A stretch of 64,000 bases of DNA from Magnaporthiopsis rhizophila (GCA_003049465.1 PYSS01000132.1:4213-68212), one strand, 5' to 3'. Counted from the first letter of the stretch, positions 10,616 to 21,710 are shown. The notes: generated from the letters alone by a model not told the origin. Numbers and translations: made by a program.

Positions 10616-13183
10616 ATGTCGGAATATTACTGGGGTTACGCTGCCGCTGCCAATGCCCATTTAATCAACCCCTTCGGCGACAAAAAGCGCACGACAAAAC
10701 CTCCTCGTCTGCAACCCCCGCGAGACGTGGGAGAGCAAGCAGACGAGGAAGACGCCAACTCAACATCACCACCACCACCACCACCACCCCAACGGTCGGC
10801 TGCCCGTTCCAACTCGACATCGCGGGCCTTCGGGCGGCCGCGTTTTCGGGCCCACACAAGGACCACGTCGACTGACAGCGGAAGCAGCTCCAGCAGAGGA
10901 GCAGGCTACCGCTCGTCCCACGATACCCCTCCATCCGCTCCCGCTGCTTCTTCTGCTGCTGCCAGGGAGGACAGCAGCGACAGAGAACGTCGGGAGCACA
11001 AGGACCGCAAGGAGGACAAGGAGCACAAGGAGCACAAAGAACACAGAAGCCGCTGGCATCACCGCTGGGCGAGCGCCTCGGCCACCAAAGACGCCGCCAC
11101 CCCAGCAGCGTCTCCGTCATTACCACAGCCCCAGACGCCGCGCTCCTCTCCGGCGCCCTGGTCTGTGCCAGACGACTTCTCTCCCGCCTCGGCTCCCGCA
11201 TCGCCAGCAGCGCCAGGCTCGGCGTCGTCCAGGCCTAGACTGCTGCAGAAACCGTCCCCCATCGCGAGTGCAACAACACCCGAACAGACCCTACCGCGGC
11301 ATCAGGTACCCTCCAGCCCATCGTCGCCTCTCGGTCGGCTCCCGCACAAGCAGCTGCCGGCGACTCTCCAAGGCGGCACGGCACTCCAGGCGGAGAGTGC
11401 CACCGCCTACTCGAAGTCGGAGCGCTCTTTTTCCGCGGTGACGTCACCCTCCAGGGCCTCGTTGTCCCAGCGGATCACCCAGCATCTGGCCGACAGGAGA
11501 CAAAACCAGCAAGCCACTGGCTCCCGGGTGCCCCAGGCAAGTCTCCTTCAGACTCAGTCGCAGCAGCGGCAGCACCATGCGCCCGTGCTGCGCGAGTCCC
11601 CGGCCATTCAAAAGATCACAGTTCCGTTTGCTCGTGTCGAGAGCAACTCCAGCGGCTCGGGCGCCACGGTTTCGAGCGCCCGAACTACCATGTCTGCGAC
11701 CGATCTCCCCCCCGCTGCGGATGGTCCGCCGTACAAGACTGGCCCCAACTCGTCGGCAAGACCCGGCGATCCAAAGTCGAGGCGCCACTTTGTTGTGCGA
11801 AACGGCCGCACCTACCTGGCCGACCCAACGCTGGACTATCCGCTGCCTGTGGACCTCCCCGAGCTGCACCGCTGCTCCATGAAGACGCTGATGCTCTTCC
11901 AGCTCTTTGGGGGACCCATCGTCTCACCATTGTTCCAAGACCGTCCGCCCGCCCGCATTCTCGATCTCGCCTGCGGCTCCGGCTTTTGGAGCATGATGTG
12001 TCACCGCTACTGGTCCAGGAAGGGCCGCCCAAACATCCACTTCACCGGCGTCGACATCGCCCCGATACCCGGTGCCAGCGGCTGGGGCGCCGACGACCCC
12101 GCGCCCCCGGGGTCGTCGGCATCGTCCATGTCGGACGGCACCGGCCCCGCCGCGTCCTTGCGCCCGCCGGACAAGGACATGAAGTGGCGGTTTGTGCAGC
12201 ACGATATCCGCCGGTTCCCCTGGCCGTTCAAGGCCGGCGAGTTCGACTTCGTCATGATGCAGAGCACATCGACGGTTGCACCATTTCACATGTCCCAGTC
12301 CTTCACCACCGAGATCTTGCGGGTCCTCCGCCCGGGCGGCACCATCGAGATATGGGAGTCGGATTTCATCATACGCATGCTGAGGCCACACGTGCCCGCA
12401 GTCTCGGCCGCGGTGCCCGGCGGATGGTCGTCAGCGGCGGCAGCCGCCGCCGCCACGACGGCGTCTAATGCAGGGCCCGACTCGGACGGGAATGAGGATG
12501 ATGAGGACGACGACGACGACGACGCTTCGAACAACGGCTCCTCAGACTCGAAGCACGAGCCGAGTGAGCGGCTAAAGGAGGCGAGCCGCAACGGCGCCTA
12601 CGTCGTCACGGCTAACACGCCTATGTCGAGCCCGCTCAACAACTTCCTGGTTGAGTACAACGCTTGGGTAACCAAGGGACTAGCGGCCTGCCAGCTGACC
12701 CCAGTCCCGTGCACCACCATCAATTACAATCTACTGCAGGAGGACCAGCTGACCAGCGTGGGCTCGCGCCGCCTGGCCGTGCCGCTGTCCGAGGTCAAGT
12801 GGGAGCGAGAAGGGGTCGGCGGTGTCGTCACCAAGGGCGACGGCAAGAGCTACGTGTCAACGGTGGCGAAGGCGGGCAAGGGAGGCGAGGAGGGAGGAGG
12901 AGAAGGGAGCAGCAGCATTAGTGGCAGCGTCGGCGCTGGCAGCAGCAGCAACAGCAAGGGGAGGGGGCTGTCGCCTAATCAGGCGGCGCTGCGGCGGACG
13001 GCGCTTGAGACGGTGGTGCAGCTCATCCAGAGCCTCGAACCCCTCTTGAGGGAAGCCAGCGGCAAGTCGCAGGACGAGTGGGACGCCTGGCAGGGCAAGA
13101 TGCAAAACAACCTGCTGCTGGAGAACGGGACCTCGTGGGGCGAGTGCCTCGAGGTCGGAGCGTGGTACGCGAGGAAGAAGTAG
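10616..13183 (+). CDS. fungal SAM-dependent methyltransferase domain protein
   Basis: This is a single-exon gene of 855 aa, starting at the ATG that gives MSEYYWGYAAAANAHLINPF. Residues 1-390 are disordered (Ser/Pro/Ala-rich, with a His/Lys/Glu block DRKEDKEHKEHKEHRSRWHH near 125-148). The Rossmann-type methyltransferase fold begins near 400. Motif I, LDLACGSGFW (about 449), binds S-adenosylmethionine. FTGVDIAPIP gives the acidic residue after strand 2. FDFVMMQ and LRVLRPGGTIEIWESDF match motifs IV and V. A Gly/Ser/Ala/Asp-rich insert with a run of eight acidic residues (about 620-640) splits the fold before the C-terminal segment ending ECLEVGAWYARKK. The substrate is unknown. The architecture suggests a class I methyltransferase of the fungal 'methyltransferase type 11/25' kind. 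It converges on the LYR gene. Confidence 0.85.
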   Translation: MSEYYWGYAAAANAHLINPFGDKKRTTKPPRLQPPRDVGEQADEEDANSTSPPPPPPPQRSAARSNSTSRAFGRPRFRAHTRTTSTDSGSSSSRGAGYRSSHDTPPSAPAASSAAAREDSSDRERREHKDRKEDKEHKEHKEHRSRWHHRWASASATKDAATPAASPSLPQPQTPRSSPAPWSVPDDFSPASAPASPAAPGSASSRPRLLQKPSPIASATTPEQTLPRHQVPSSPSSPLGRLPHKQLPATLQGGTALQAESATAYSKSERSFSAVTSPSRASLSQRITQHLADRRQNQQATGSRVPQASLLQTQSQQRQHHAPVLRESPAIQKITVPFARVESNSSGSGATVSSARTTMSATDLPPAADGPPYKTGPNSSARPGDPKSRRHFVVRNGRTYLADPTLDYPLPVDLPELHRCSMKTLMLFQLFGGPIVSPLFQDRPPARILDLACGSGFWSMMCHRYWSRKGRPNIHFTGVDIAPIPGASGWGADDPAPPGSSASSMSDGTGPAASLRPPDKDMKWRFVQHDIRRFPWPFKAGEFDFVMMQSTSTVAPFHMSQSFTTEILRVLRPGGTIEIWESDFIIRMLRPHVPAVSAAVPGGWSSAAAAAAATTASNAGPDSDGNEDDEDDDDDDASNNGSSDSKHEPSERLKEASRNGAYVVTANTPMSSPLNNFLVEYNAWVTKGLAACQLTPVPCTTINYNLLQEDQLTSVGSRRLAVPLSEVKWEREGVGGVVTKGDGKSYVSTVAKAGKGGEEGGGEGSSSISGSVGAGSSSNSKGRGLSPNQAALRRTALETVVQLIQSLEPLLREASGKSQDEWDAWQGKMQNNLLLENGTSWGECLEVGAWYARKK

Positions 13184-13592
13184 CCGGGGAGGCAGCATGG
13201 TTCGGAAGATCGGGTCGAGGAAGGAGAGGTGAACGCGGAAAATGAGATTGCGAGAGGAATATCTTAGCGAGATGCCGTTTATATATAAGACATGCTGATT
13301 CTTGCTTAGTGAAAGCGTGGGAGATACTGCCTATTCTATGGGGGTTCTAATACGTATGTGTGATGGGCATATTGCATTGTCTTGAAAGGGAAGTTTGGTG
13401 CGCGTCCCGCACGTAGAGCGATTGGACATCCAGCCAGTTCGCGCTGCTATCCACCTGTCCATCACGAGGAAGAGTATCGTTTCCTCAAGGCTCGATACCG
13501 TTTCAAGTAGTACCTATAGTGCCCACAGCATCAGCCATCCAGCCTTTTTTTGGTGATTAGCAGCATCGAACGAGCCAGTCAAGACCCAGTGC
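13184..13592. other. convergent 3' flanks
   Basis: This is 409 nt between the stop codons of the methyltransferase gene and the LYR-family gene. It is locally AT-rich, with ATATATAAG near 13280. I see no coding sequence and infer both 3' UTRs lie here. Confidence 0.5.
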
Positions 13593-14050
13593 CTACAAAG
13601 CTTCAATTTCTGTAGAAGACGGCCAATCAGCACATGCCATGTAACGGCGGCCTACGGCAAAACCACTATACCCTTTTGAACGAACTGGGCCCTGGAGATG
13701 CCCTTGCGGATCTCCCCTTCGTCTCGGAGGTGCGCATTGGACATGAAGGCCTTGTGGAGGCGGGGGCGGAAGTAGGCAAAGCCTAGGGGATAGTCTTTGC
13801 CCAGGTTGAGCAGCTCTACGTAGATGCGACTTTATCGTGTTAGCAGGTTAGACACCTGTCGGATAATATATAGATACCTATGGAAAATGAGGGCAAATTC
13901 GGATGGGCGGTGGATTTTGTGGGAGGGCACTGCCAGTTAGACTGGTGGGTTGAAACGAAACAGGCAAAGGGTGGAAATCACAGGGAAGCGCTCGCCTTTG
14001 TAGATGGCTATCACCTCTCTTCGAAGCATGGGGTTCGGTGGCGGTAGCAT
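13593..14050 (-). CDS. LYR-family small mitochondrial protein, ETFRF1/LYRM5-like
   Basis: The proposed structure is complement(join(13593..13609,13672..13815,13996..14050)), 71 aa. The core reads ELLNLGKDYPLGFAYFRPRL then HKAFMSNAHLRDEGEIRKGI, characteristic of the LYR proteins related to human ETFRF1/LYRM5, a matrix factor that acts on electron-transfer flavoprotein. The N-terminal helix LRREVIAIYKELL carries LRR in place of the classical Leu-Tyr-Arg. The 62-nt second intron (GTATAG...CTACAG) restores the conserved FVQKEIEAL, followed at once by a stop; longer homologues continue with an Arg/Tyr-rich helix. The first intron (180 nt) ends in CGTAG after a TGCTAAC branch-like site, but its donor appears to be GC (AAAG|GCGAGC), which is the least certain part. 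The ATG at 14050 is the simplest start; one at 14029 is possible. It is divergent from the thioesterase gene, 264 nt away. Confidence 0.72.
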
Positions 14051-14314
14051 GGCGGCGGCATTCCGCCCGCTTATTGTGTGAGTCGAGGAGACGGCGTTCG
14101 TGAGCCTTTCAATTCTGGTTGTCTGCTGGGGATGATGCAATCCAGTTTGAGCGTCTGTTGTACCTAAGCTTACAGTGGGTCCGACAGCTGGAACCCCCTC
14201 ACAACTGGCATCCATGCTATTGATGACCTGACCTTCCATCTTTCAACGGTTTCTCCAAGACAAGATACGAATTGATCGATTGCCAGACACTTACCTACCC
14301 GGGCATCTATCCAA

Positions 14315-15501
14315 ATGCCTCATCGATTTCGTCCAAGCAGCCCAGCGGCCTGGAGCTCGCTATTCAAGACGGCGCAGCCCGCGTGTCGCCCTCGGCGCTT
14401 CTCGGCTACTCCTGCTGCCCCTGAGCCGTGCCCCCGGTGGCTGAGCGAGCTGCAGGGCCGCATAGGCAAGTGCATCATCTTTGGCTGCTCGCAGGCCCAG
14501 GTGTCGCGGGCCGCCGTCGTCGTGCGCGCTCTCGCCACCGAGTGGCGCGACCTCACGGCCGGGAGCCAGGGCTTCCTCACCGGCGAGGGCATGGGGCTGC
14601 CGGACCACAAGATTCTTTGGGGTCTGATGGATTCATTTGTATGTCTACCGCCCCTCTGAGCCTTTTGATAAAGGAGTGCATGTGTTTCTCTGTCTCTTAT
14701 ATACGAGGTACTTACCTACTGATCAGCGTTCGAGCGTCCGCTTTTATACGACCTTGCTTTCCCGCAGCAACACGTGAATAATGTCAACTACCTCAAGTAT
14801 GCAGAGGGCTCCAGAGTCAACTGGGTCACCAACTTTGCCAGGAGCCCGGATGGTGCCAACGCCGACCGGTGGAGGGAACTCATGACGCCGCACTCGATAG
14901 GCCTGATCATGAAGTCCATCACGGTAGACTTCAAGCTCGTACGTTAGCCCTGCTGCTCGGTATTCCCCAGGCCGAGTCGCTCCGCGTTTACGCTGACCGG
15001 GACCTCTCCTGCGTTGCTTGTCTGCAGCCGGTGACATATCCAGACACGATATCCGGTCAGTGTTCGGACTTTCCCAGTACCAGATTCCCCGACCCTGCTA
15101 TACCCATACCTTACTCATAACTCACACTTGCATGAACTTTTTGTTTCGGCCCATACCATTACCCAGCCTACACCCGCCTGCGCGAGCCCATCAGCGGCAA
15201 GGACTCCTCCTCCATCAAGCTCGAGTGCCTCATCCTCTCCCACCGGCACAGGCGCGCCGCCGCCAAGCTGCAGGAGGAGATGGTGACCTACGACTACCGC
15301 GCGGCCTCCAAGGCCCCGGTCCCCGGCTTCGCGCGGACGGCCTTTGCCGAAACCTGGGAGCTCCAGCACCGCGAACAGGAGAGGGCGCGGGCCAGGATCG
15401 CAGAGCTTTGCCGCTTGGTCGACGAGCTCGAGGGCGAGACGTGGAATCGGGCGGATGCAGTGGAGGACGTGGGCACGGCGGCGCAGGGGGGTGGGAAGTA
15501 G
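14315..15501 (+). CDS. hotdog-fold (4HBT-like) thioesterase, probably mitochondrial
   Basis: The structure is join(14315..14638,14768..14938,15028..15055,15167..15501), 285 aa. All three introns have consensus donors (GTATGT, GTACGT, GTCAGT) and acceptors (CGCAG, TGCAG, CCCAG), and the phases agree. The first 40 residues are rich in Arg, Ser and Ala without acids, like a mitochondrial presequence. The hotdog domain carries DSFQHVNNVNYLKYAE, matching the active-site helix of the 4-hydroxybenzoyl-CoA thioesterase superfamily, with the Asp and the HVNN core. ITVDFKLPVTYPDTISAYTR forms the next strands. The C-terminus is a charged helix. The substrate is probably an acyl-CoA but cannot be told from sequence. 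It shares a short divergent promoter with the LYR gene, which is also likely mitochondrial. Confidence 0.83.
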
Positions 15502-15902
15502 AGGCGAGGATAGGGTATTGTATTGTTTCCGGGGACGTGTGCGGTATGCTAACTGCGAGCACCTTGGCTCGAAGAAAGGCTCACCCGGGTTAACATACCT
15601 AATCTGCTGACTATGGGATGGATCATTGCATTATTTCATTTTAGCTTTGGGGAGGAACTCCCCTTGATAGTTCTTGGGCTGGAACCTAGGTATCTACCTA
15701 CCCAAGTGACTCAACTGGCAGGATGGATAGTGATGGCAAATCCAGAAAGGGCAGGAACAATACAGGTTCGTGATTAGATTTCCAAGCTGGGCGCCGCGGA
15801 ATTCCCACAACAAGGATTACATCACAAGGAGTCAGAAACGACATATATTTAGACTATTTAGACTAATTCGAACGTCTCCGGCGGAAACACTCCCAGCTCA
15901 TC

Positions 15903-15905
<3 letters not shown>

Positions 15906-15937
<32 letters not shown>
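15906..15937. repeat. (TC)16 microsatellite
   Basis: This is a perfect 32-nt alternation of T and C in the intergenic region downstream of the thioesterase gene. Confidence 0.95.
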
Positions 15938-15939
<2 letters not shown>

Positions 15940-16245
15940 CCTCTGCGCTTCACCGTTCATGTGCTCTCCAGAAAATAACACTCTCTAACAGAATAATTAC
16001 TGTCGGCCGGACACACCATCGTCCCCAGCCGGCTCTCCTCTGCGGTGCTTCTCTCATAGCAGACACAGCACCGGTCCCCTCGTCAAGCACAACCACCAGA
16101 TTCCCCGGGCACGCTACGTAAAGGCAGATGCCGCGCAGCAGGAGGCTCAGGGGGCTGATGATGAAAGGCTCGCCGGCATCATTGGAGGATGCGTGTGGCC
16201 GGGGCAGGGCCGCGTCCGGGACGGTGTCTCCAGCGGGCTTCACGT

Positions 16246-16246
<1 letters not shown>

Positions 16247-16281
<35 letters not shown>
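16247..16281. repeat. 35-nt poly(T) tract
   Basis: This uninterrupted T run (A on the minus strand) lies at the 3' side of the HET relic. It separates a minus-strand frame still resembling a HET protein (DRPTWSFWHG) from sequence without resemblance. Confidence 0.95.
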
Positions 16282-16282
<1 letters not shown>

Positions 16283-16289
16283 GGAGGGG

Positions 16290-16962
16290 CCCGGAGTAGC
16301 TTCGGCCCGGCCTGCCACGACGCCGCCGTGCCAGAAGGACCACGTCGGGCGGTCGTTCAGCCCAGGGCCCAAACCGAGCTTGGGAGGGTCGCCTGCAGAC
16401 ATTCGCTGCTAGGCACGATAGCGGGTGGTGTGGATGGCTGAAAGGATGAGCGGAGAGCCTGGGTGGAGAATCTATCAGCGAGTGAAAGTCGGCGAATACG
16501 TGGTTGGCGGGCTTGGAGTAGTCCGGGCGTATCAGGTCAGGGAGCTGCTCGACGTCGCGGGCCTCGGCGCCGAACTGGGGCAGCGCGAAGATCTTGTTCC
16601 GGCAGGTCGCTCGCATCTAGATCGTGGGCGCCAACGAGCACTTCCAGGACGCCCGGCAGCAGCGGTTGGCATGGCTGCGGACTTTGGACATCTTCCTCCG
16701 ACTCCGGGTCCGACAGCAGCCTTAAAAAGACGAGAGGCATCATGGAGTAGTGAGGCTTGTTGTCTCGCTCCCTCACGCCCATCGTCAGCGTGCCGCGCTT
16801 GGCGACGCACATGATCACCGGCCATTGAAGCGTACCTTGCTCGCAGTGCACACTGGCCGGAGAACCCCTCCGTGCGTTGGGCACCTCCTGAAGTACCCAC
16901 ATGCACCAGAAGCGGGTAAAATTGCATTGATGCCACAGGCTGCCAAACAACTTGGGTTCCAT
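16290..16962 (-). pseudogene. degenerate heterokaryon-incompatibility (HET) domain gene
   Basis: Minus-strand fragments in different frames show HET-family signatures in the right order. The first is FTRFWCMWVLQEVPNARRG (about 16880-16925), matching the conserved W-V-x-Q-E-V strand. About 90 residues later, after a frame change near 16616, come RNKIFALPQFG and then LIRPDYSKPANHVFADF (about 16480-16610), matching the family's D-x-(V/I)-(Y/F)-A-L-x-G and P-D-Y-S-K motifs. A further frame change leads to LNDRPTWSFWHG (about 16340-16370), the position where these proteins usually carry a P-S-W motif. No single frame joins them, no start codon or catalytic N-terminus is evident, and a long homopolymer follows. 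HET proteins trigger non-self recognition cell death; this copy is probably dead. An intron-rich live gene is a less likely alternative. Another minus-strand frame up to about 17200 may be its eroded N-terminal part. Confidence 0.55.
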
Positions 16963-19900
16963 GTCATCGGCAAGACTTGGTACTGGCTCTGTTGAGTTGC
17001 CTCTTGGCGGCGCGTCATGTGGACTCTGTTCCGTCCGTGATCTCCCATTACAGCCAGACCAATTAGGTCGTCATGGATTTTGCGAGCCACAGAGGACAAC
17101 TTTACCAAGGCGATAGGGTTATTCCCCGCCGTGTTGCCTCGATCCATCCCGTCCGAGCCTGAGTTAGATGTGGACCCGAGAGGCACTGAGAAAGTGCGTC
17201 GCATGGTGCCTAGGTACTTGGCTGGCTCGCTTAACAAAAATTGCTCTGGTCGATACAGATAAAGTCCGCCCAGGGAAAAGCGGCCCCCTCGTTTCGGGTT
17301 GGAGGTGTCAGACTGCCTCAAAGAGGGTCGCGGTGATCTCGACGTCTAAGACTCGTGATGGCTTGACCCTGAGGCATCCGTCGTGTCTTCCCCCGTAACC
17401 CGCACCCGACGAACCTGGGATTGTCACCCACGGCTCCCCAGCAGTAGCTTAGAGCGCTGTACCTCGGGGCGGTTGGTGTCGTTGAGTGAGCAGCCTGCAG
17501 TCAAGGGCATTCTTGAATCGTCCTGCGTCGATGACCGTGACGCAGATCTCTCTCCTTGCTTCGTCTAGAGGGCTTGTACAAGCCAGGAGGTGACGCTTCT
17601 TAGTACTGAGTTGCCTCAACCATATACGTGGTTGGCCCCAACCCAACACACAACGCGGGAAATCAGGCGGATGACGTCCCCTCCACGGATAGACAGCACT
17701 AGCCTACGCAGACCGAGGTTGGGGCTGTTGGCCCTGTAGACGTTCGCGTGTAACCTTGGCTTATTCGTGGCCACGACATTGTGCCGGACTATGTAGATAG
17801 AGGCGCGCCGATGATTCAAGGCGACAAGTATTATCCCACAGAAGCGTCAGACCTATGGAGTGAGACATGAAGGTGTCTAGAGCATTCGTTAAGAGCCCAA
17901 AGCTACACAACTCACCTTGATCGTGCGACGCGGTGGTTATAGTCTGGCTTTGTACCCTCTAGAACTCTTTTGGAACTTTCAAGTTCAGCGTAGGGATGAG
18001 CTGGGCACTGTGAAAAGATCGCTTTGTGGCCAGTCTGACTACCTTTGCTGATACAGTCAACATACCGGTTTTCTGGCTGCCAACTTGGAATGCTCACAAA
18101 AAACATTTCTAGGTACCAGCTTTCCCAGCCGATGGAGTCGCAAGCAATCGAGACTAAGGACCCCGCACCCCAAGCAAAAAAGGCACTCGGAGATGCAGTT
18201 CTGTCATATACAAGTAGGGCATGGGCTGTGATGGCGTTATGATATCTGAGATATGAGTGGCTGGGCCCTGCTTGGCGGCGTTCTCGGGCACGAGAGCAGT
18301 CAGGATAAGCACGGTGGCTGCCTACCGACCACTGCCAATAGTGTGCTTTGCAGCCAGTGCCTCGCGAACCTGGGGTTGGCCCCAAGGCGTGGAATAGTCT
18401 TAGGGCCATCGACCAGACGATAACTCGAGCAACGAGCAAAAGGGAAAAGAAAGGCGGGAGAGAAACGGCGAAGGATTCGGCTAGGTCAGCACTGCATCCC
18501 ACGTTGACAGCCCAGCTGAAGATAGCGGATTCCGCGGTAGACGTGCTGCCGTACAACAGGAACAGGCCTCCCATTCTGCCTGCCATCCCTGATCCAGACA
18601 ACCACCAGGCTGCCTAAGGCGCTCGTCCTCGACAGGTAACCCATTATCGGGCACATCACGACAAGGCCTCCTCTGTTGTCAAAGTTTTGAGCGTTTCTAG
18701 TCCATGACGCGCCCACAGGTTGATTATCGGGTGACGGCTGTGGCGGCTGCGGCTCTGACTTCCACGCTATTTTCAGCGGGCGGGCTTCCCCGGGCCCTAA
18801 AACTCGTGCGGAGAGAACGTTGTATATGTGCGGACGGTTGAATCGGCCGGTAGTTCAATGGCAGTGGCAAGCGCCATGCATCTCGCCTCAATGCCCTCTG
18901 TGCCCTCAGCAGTCACCACCAGTACCTCGCGGGCAAACAATTGCCTGGACGGTACGCCCGGATCCGGCTTCGCTCCCACCTTTCTTGATCCTTGCGCCGA
19001 GTCATGCCCCACCATGGAAAACGTGGGCCATCAACATCACCGAGACCCACCAGGTACCAGACACAATAGCAAGCCGTTTTTGCAGCACGCAAGCCGGCTG
19101 CCCGTTATAGCGGCTGCTCTGCCTGCGTCGACCGCCTCGCTCATTTCCGTCCACCCCCGCCAGCGGGGCTCAGCCAAGTTAAGATTGGATCGCCAATCAA
19201 TCTCATGTCTGCTGCGTGTATCCGTTCAAATGCCGAGATCTCCAGCACCTGTCCGCTTTCGGTGCTAAGCTTTCGGGGTGTGTGTGGTGGGGCTGGGTGC
19301 ACCCAGTCACATACCCGTCACGCGGCGGCGCTATCAAAAGTCGACGCCACTGGACTTTTTGGTCGTGTGCTCGACGGCGATCGACAGCGCCATGGGCTGG
19401 TATGGCGTGCGGAGTGCGTGTTCCGTTGACCGGTCCGGCGGTCGCCAAGCATATATCAACTCGTCGACCCGTGGAGTATGCCCTCGAGGATGGTGGCGGC
19501 GCGGCCACACAAGGCGAGGCGGAACAGTCTGAAGTCTCGTTTATGAGATCCGTGGTCATGCGCACACCGCCGCTCGCCTCCCCTGAATCTTTAGACGGAA
19601 GCCGGAGAACTTAGCCGATGCGCCCTGGGTACAATCCTCGCAATGACCCGAGTGAACACTACACCATGTGCTCATGTTTCAACTCTCGGAAAACAAAAGA
19701 ACAAGCCATAGCCAATTGGGAGCCTATAGTGACAGGTTTGATATCCAATAGTGACATGGGCTGCCATCTGCAAAGTGTCAACCTAGCCAAGGAAGGAGGG
19801 GAGAAAGCGGGGAATGAGCCACGGCGTTTTGACATGATGAGTGCCCGCGTGCTTGTGACTCGAAATGAGTGGTCGCGTCTGCAGGCTGGCGGGTTTGCGA

Positions 19901-20937
19901 CAGTCTTTGCCGGGACGGGCCAGTCATAAACTGACGGCGCCTGCAGAAAAAAAAATTATAAAATATGTGCCCTCCTAGTGGTCCGGCAAACACAGCGAGC
20001 GGCCCCTCTAACCTGCAGCGTCGCTCTCTGCACACCGCATGGGAGAAAACTGCTTAGTGTGCGTGTGTGTGGGATGGCACCATGTCCCGGTAGCAATAAT
20101 TACGACTGCTACCTTGGAATACCCGAGTGCCGCCCCCATTCCATACGACAATGGGTGAGTGACGCAGGGCGCATATCACCATCTTGGCGAGCGGGAATCG
20201 CCGTGTGACATGACCTTGGCTAGGTTGTCTTTGAGGGCGGGATGCGCTCCGTGGTTGATAGTGGCTTACTTGCTCGGCAAGTCCATCCGGCATTCCTCGT
20301 CCCCGTATCCCGAAACCAACAAATCCAAACGGGCAGCCCGTTGGAAAGGCGACAGGCACTGTCCGGACATTCTGAGGCGTGCGACTTCGATGCTGACAGG
20401 ATGCAGGGCGCCAACGGCTGGCCGCCTCGGGTCGGAAAATTGGTGGGGAGGGGCAAGTACCGGTACCTGGCCGAGAGAAGGGGACTGCCGTAACACGGAA
20501 GTCTGCAGCCCAAACCACGCTGCCTACTAATTGAACCCATTCCTTCTGATATCACGCTGCTGCGTGTTCTAACCAATTCTGCCGTTTACAGTAACTGGCA
20601 TGCACCGCTCCACAGCATTGAGGGACCTTCGGTTAAAACCTGTTGGGTGCAAGCACGTCCGGGCTGCCTAAAAGTATTTTCAATGCCCTATGCTAACATG
20701 AATCCGACACTGGCCCTCAAACAAACGTTCCAGCATGGCAACAAAGCCACTGGCGATGCATTCCTGGTCGGCAACCGGAGCGAGTCTCCAGCTGCCTGGA
20801 ATGGAAACATGGACAGCTGCAAGCAATGAGGTAGCGCCGACGTCTGCATCTAATGCATCGGTCGTGGGTCTGGCGGGCCGGGGCCGAAGCGAAGGGGAAA
20901 AATAAAGAATAAGGGCAAAAGGGAAGAGGCAAGAGGA

Positions 20938-20938
<1 letters not shown>

Positions 20939-20982
<44 letters not shown>

Positions 20983-21004
20983 NAAAAAAAAAAAAAAAAA
21001 AAAA
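20939..21004. repeat. 66-nt poly(A) tract with one undetermined base
   Basis: This is an A homopolymer with a single N at 20983. The true length is uncertain, since such tracts are poorly resolved by assembly. It could be a simple homopolymer or the tail of an old retroposed element; no element was recognised upstream. Confidence 0.9.
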
Positions 21005-21668
21005 GCGAGTAAAAATACATGGAACAGGGTGCCACCGTGGCAGTCGGGAGGAGCCCATAGGTGTCGAGTCAGGCAGGCCAAGACTGATCGGATCGGACGA
21101 GCAAACTTTCGGCGGCCTCAAGCTTAGGTTGTTTCCCGTGCACTGAGCCCTGCTGTTGCTTCCATGCCAGATTGCCCCGGATGTTCGAACGGGACGAGGC
21201 GGTGAGGTCTCTGCCTATTTTTATATTCATGATTTCACCCTGCTGCTGCGTGAGGCTTATGTCTTGATGCTCGTAGCGAGATCTCAGGGGCGGCGAGCGG
21301 ATGGTGATACGCCCCGGAGGGCGATCTGTTTTGATCAGAGGCCCTGTCTGCAATGCTCGGCGCCGAAATGTCGCATCGCGCGGCACGAGCCTTCTGCTGC
21401 TTTCTCACTTGCAGACTGCTGGGACTTGTACGTCTGCTTAAGTGGTAGGGGCCTTACCTACCACTACGTGCGTTGTGAGGCTGGTAGGGCGGTAAAAACA
21501 GGCAGCGAATATACAAAGCGCTGTGCTGCCAGCTGAAGAGAAGCAGCAGCCTCAACTGACATCAAGCCCAGCGGTGACGAGCCGATTCTTCCAGCGACTC
21601 ACAGGCATGACGCGAGTTTTGCATTGGGTCGGTGGGCTCCCTGCCCCCGCAGCCTCCCCCACCCTCGA

Positions 21669-21710
21669 TGGGCGGGCCTTGACTTGCGGTGGGCGGGCCT
21701 TGACTTGCGG
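21669..21710. repeat. 21-bp tandem duplication
   Basis: These are two perfect, adjacent copies of a 21-bp unit that begins TGGGCGGGCC and ends GACTTGCGG, at 21669-21689 and 21690-21710. They lie about 670 nt upstream of the acrB start codon, so they could belong to its promoter. Confidence 0.9.

Larger units (their letters stand above)
15502..16289. other. intergenic region with TC satellite and homopolymer
   Basis: This is the 3' flank of the thioesterase gene followed by non-coding sequence. It contains a TC dinucleotide repeat and a 35-nt T run (both listed separately). The minus-strand frame around 15950-16240 could be the decayed C-terminal part of the HET relic next door, but I see no convincing motif in it. 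Confidence 0.4.

Noticed and set aside
17912..18601. 229-codon minus-strand open frame in the gene-poor interval
   Set aside because: Composition is rich in Trp, Cys and His, there is no motif or intron, and no good start context; it looks random.
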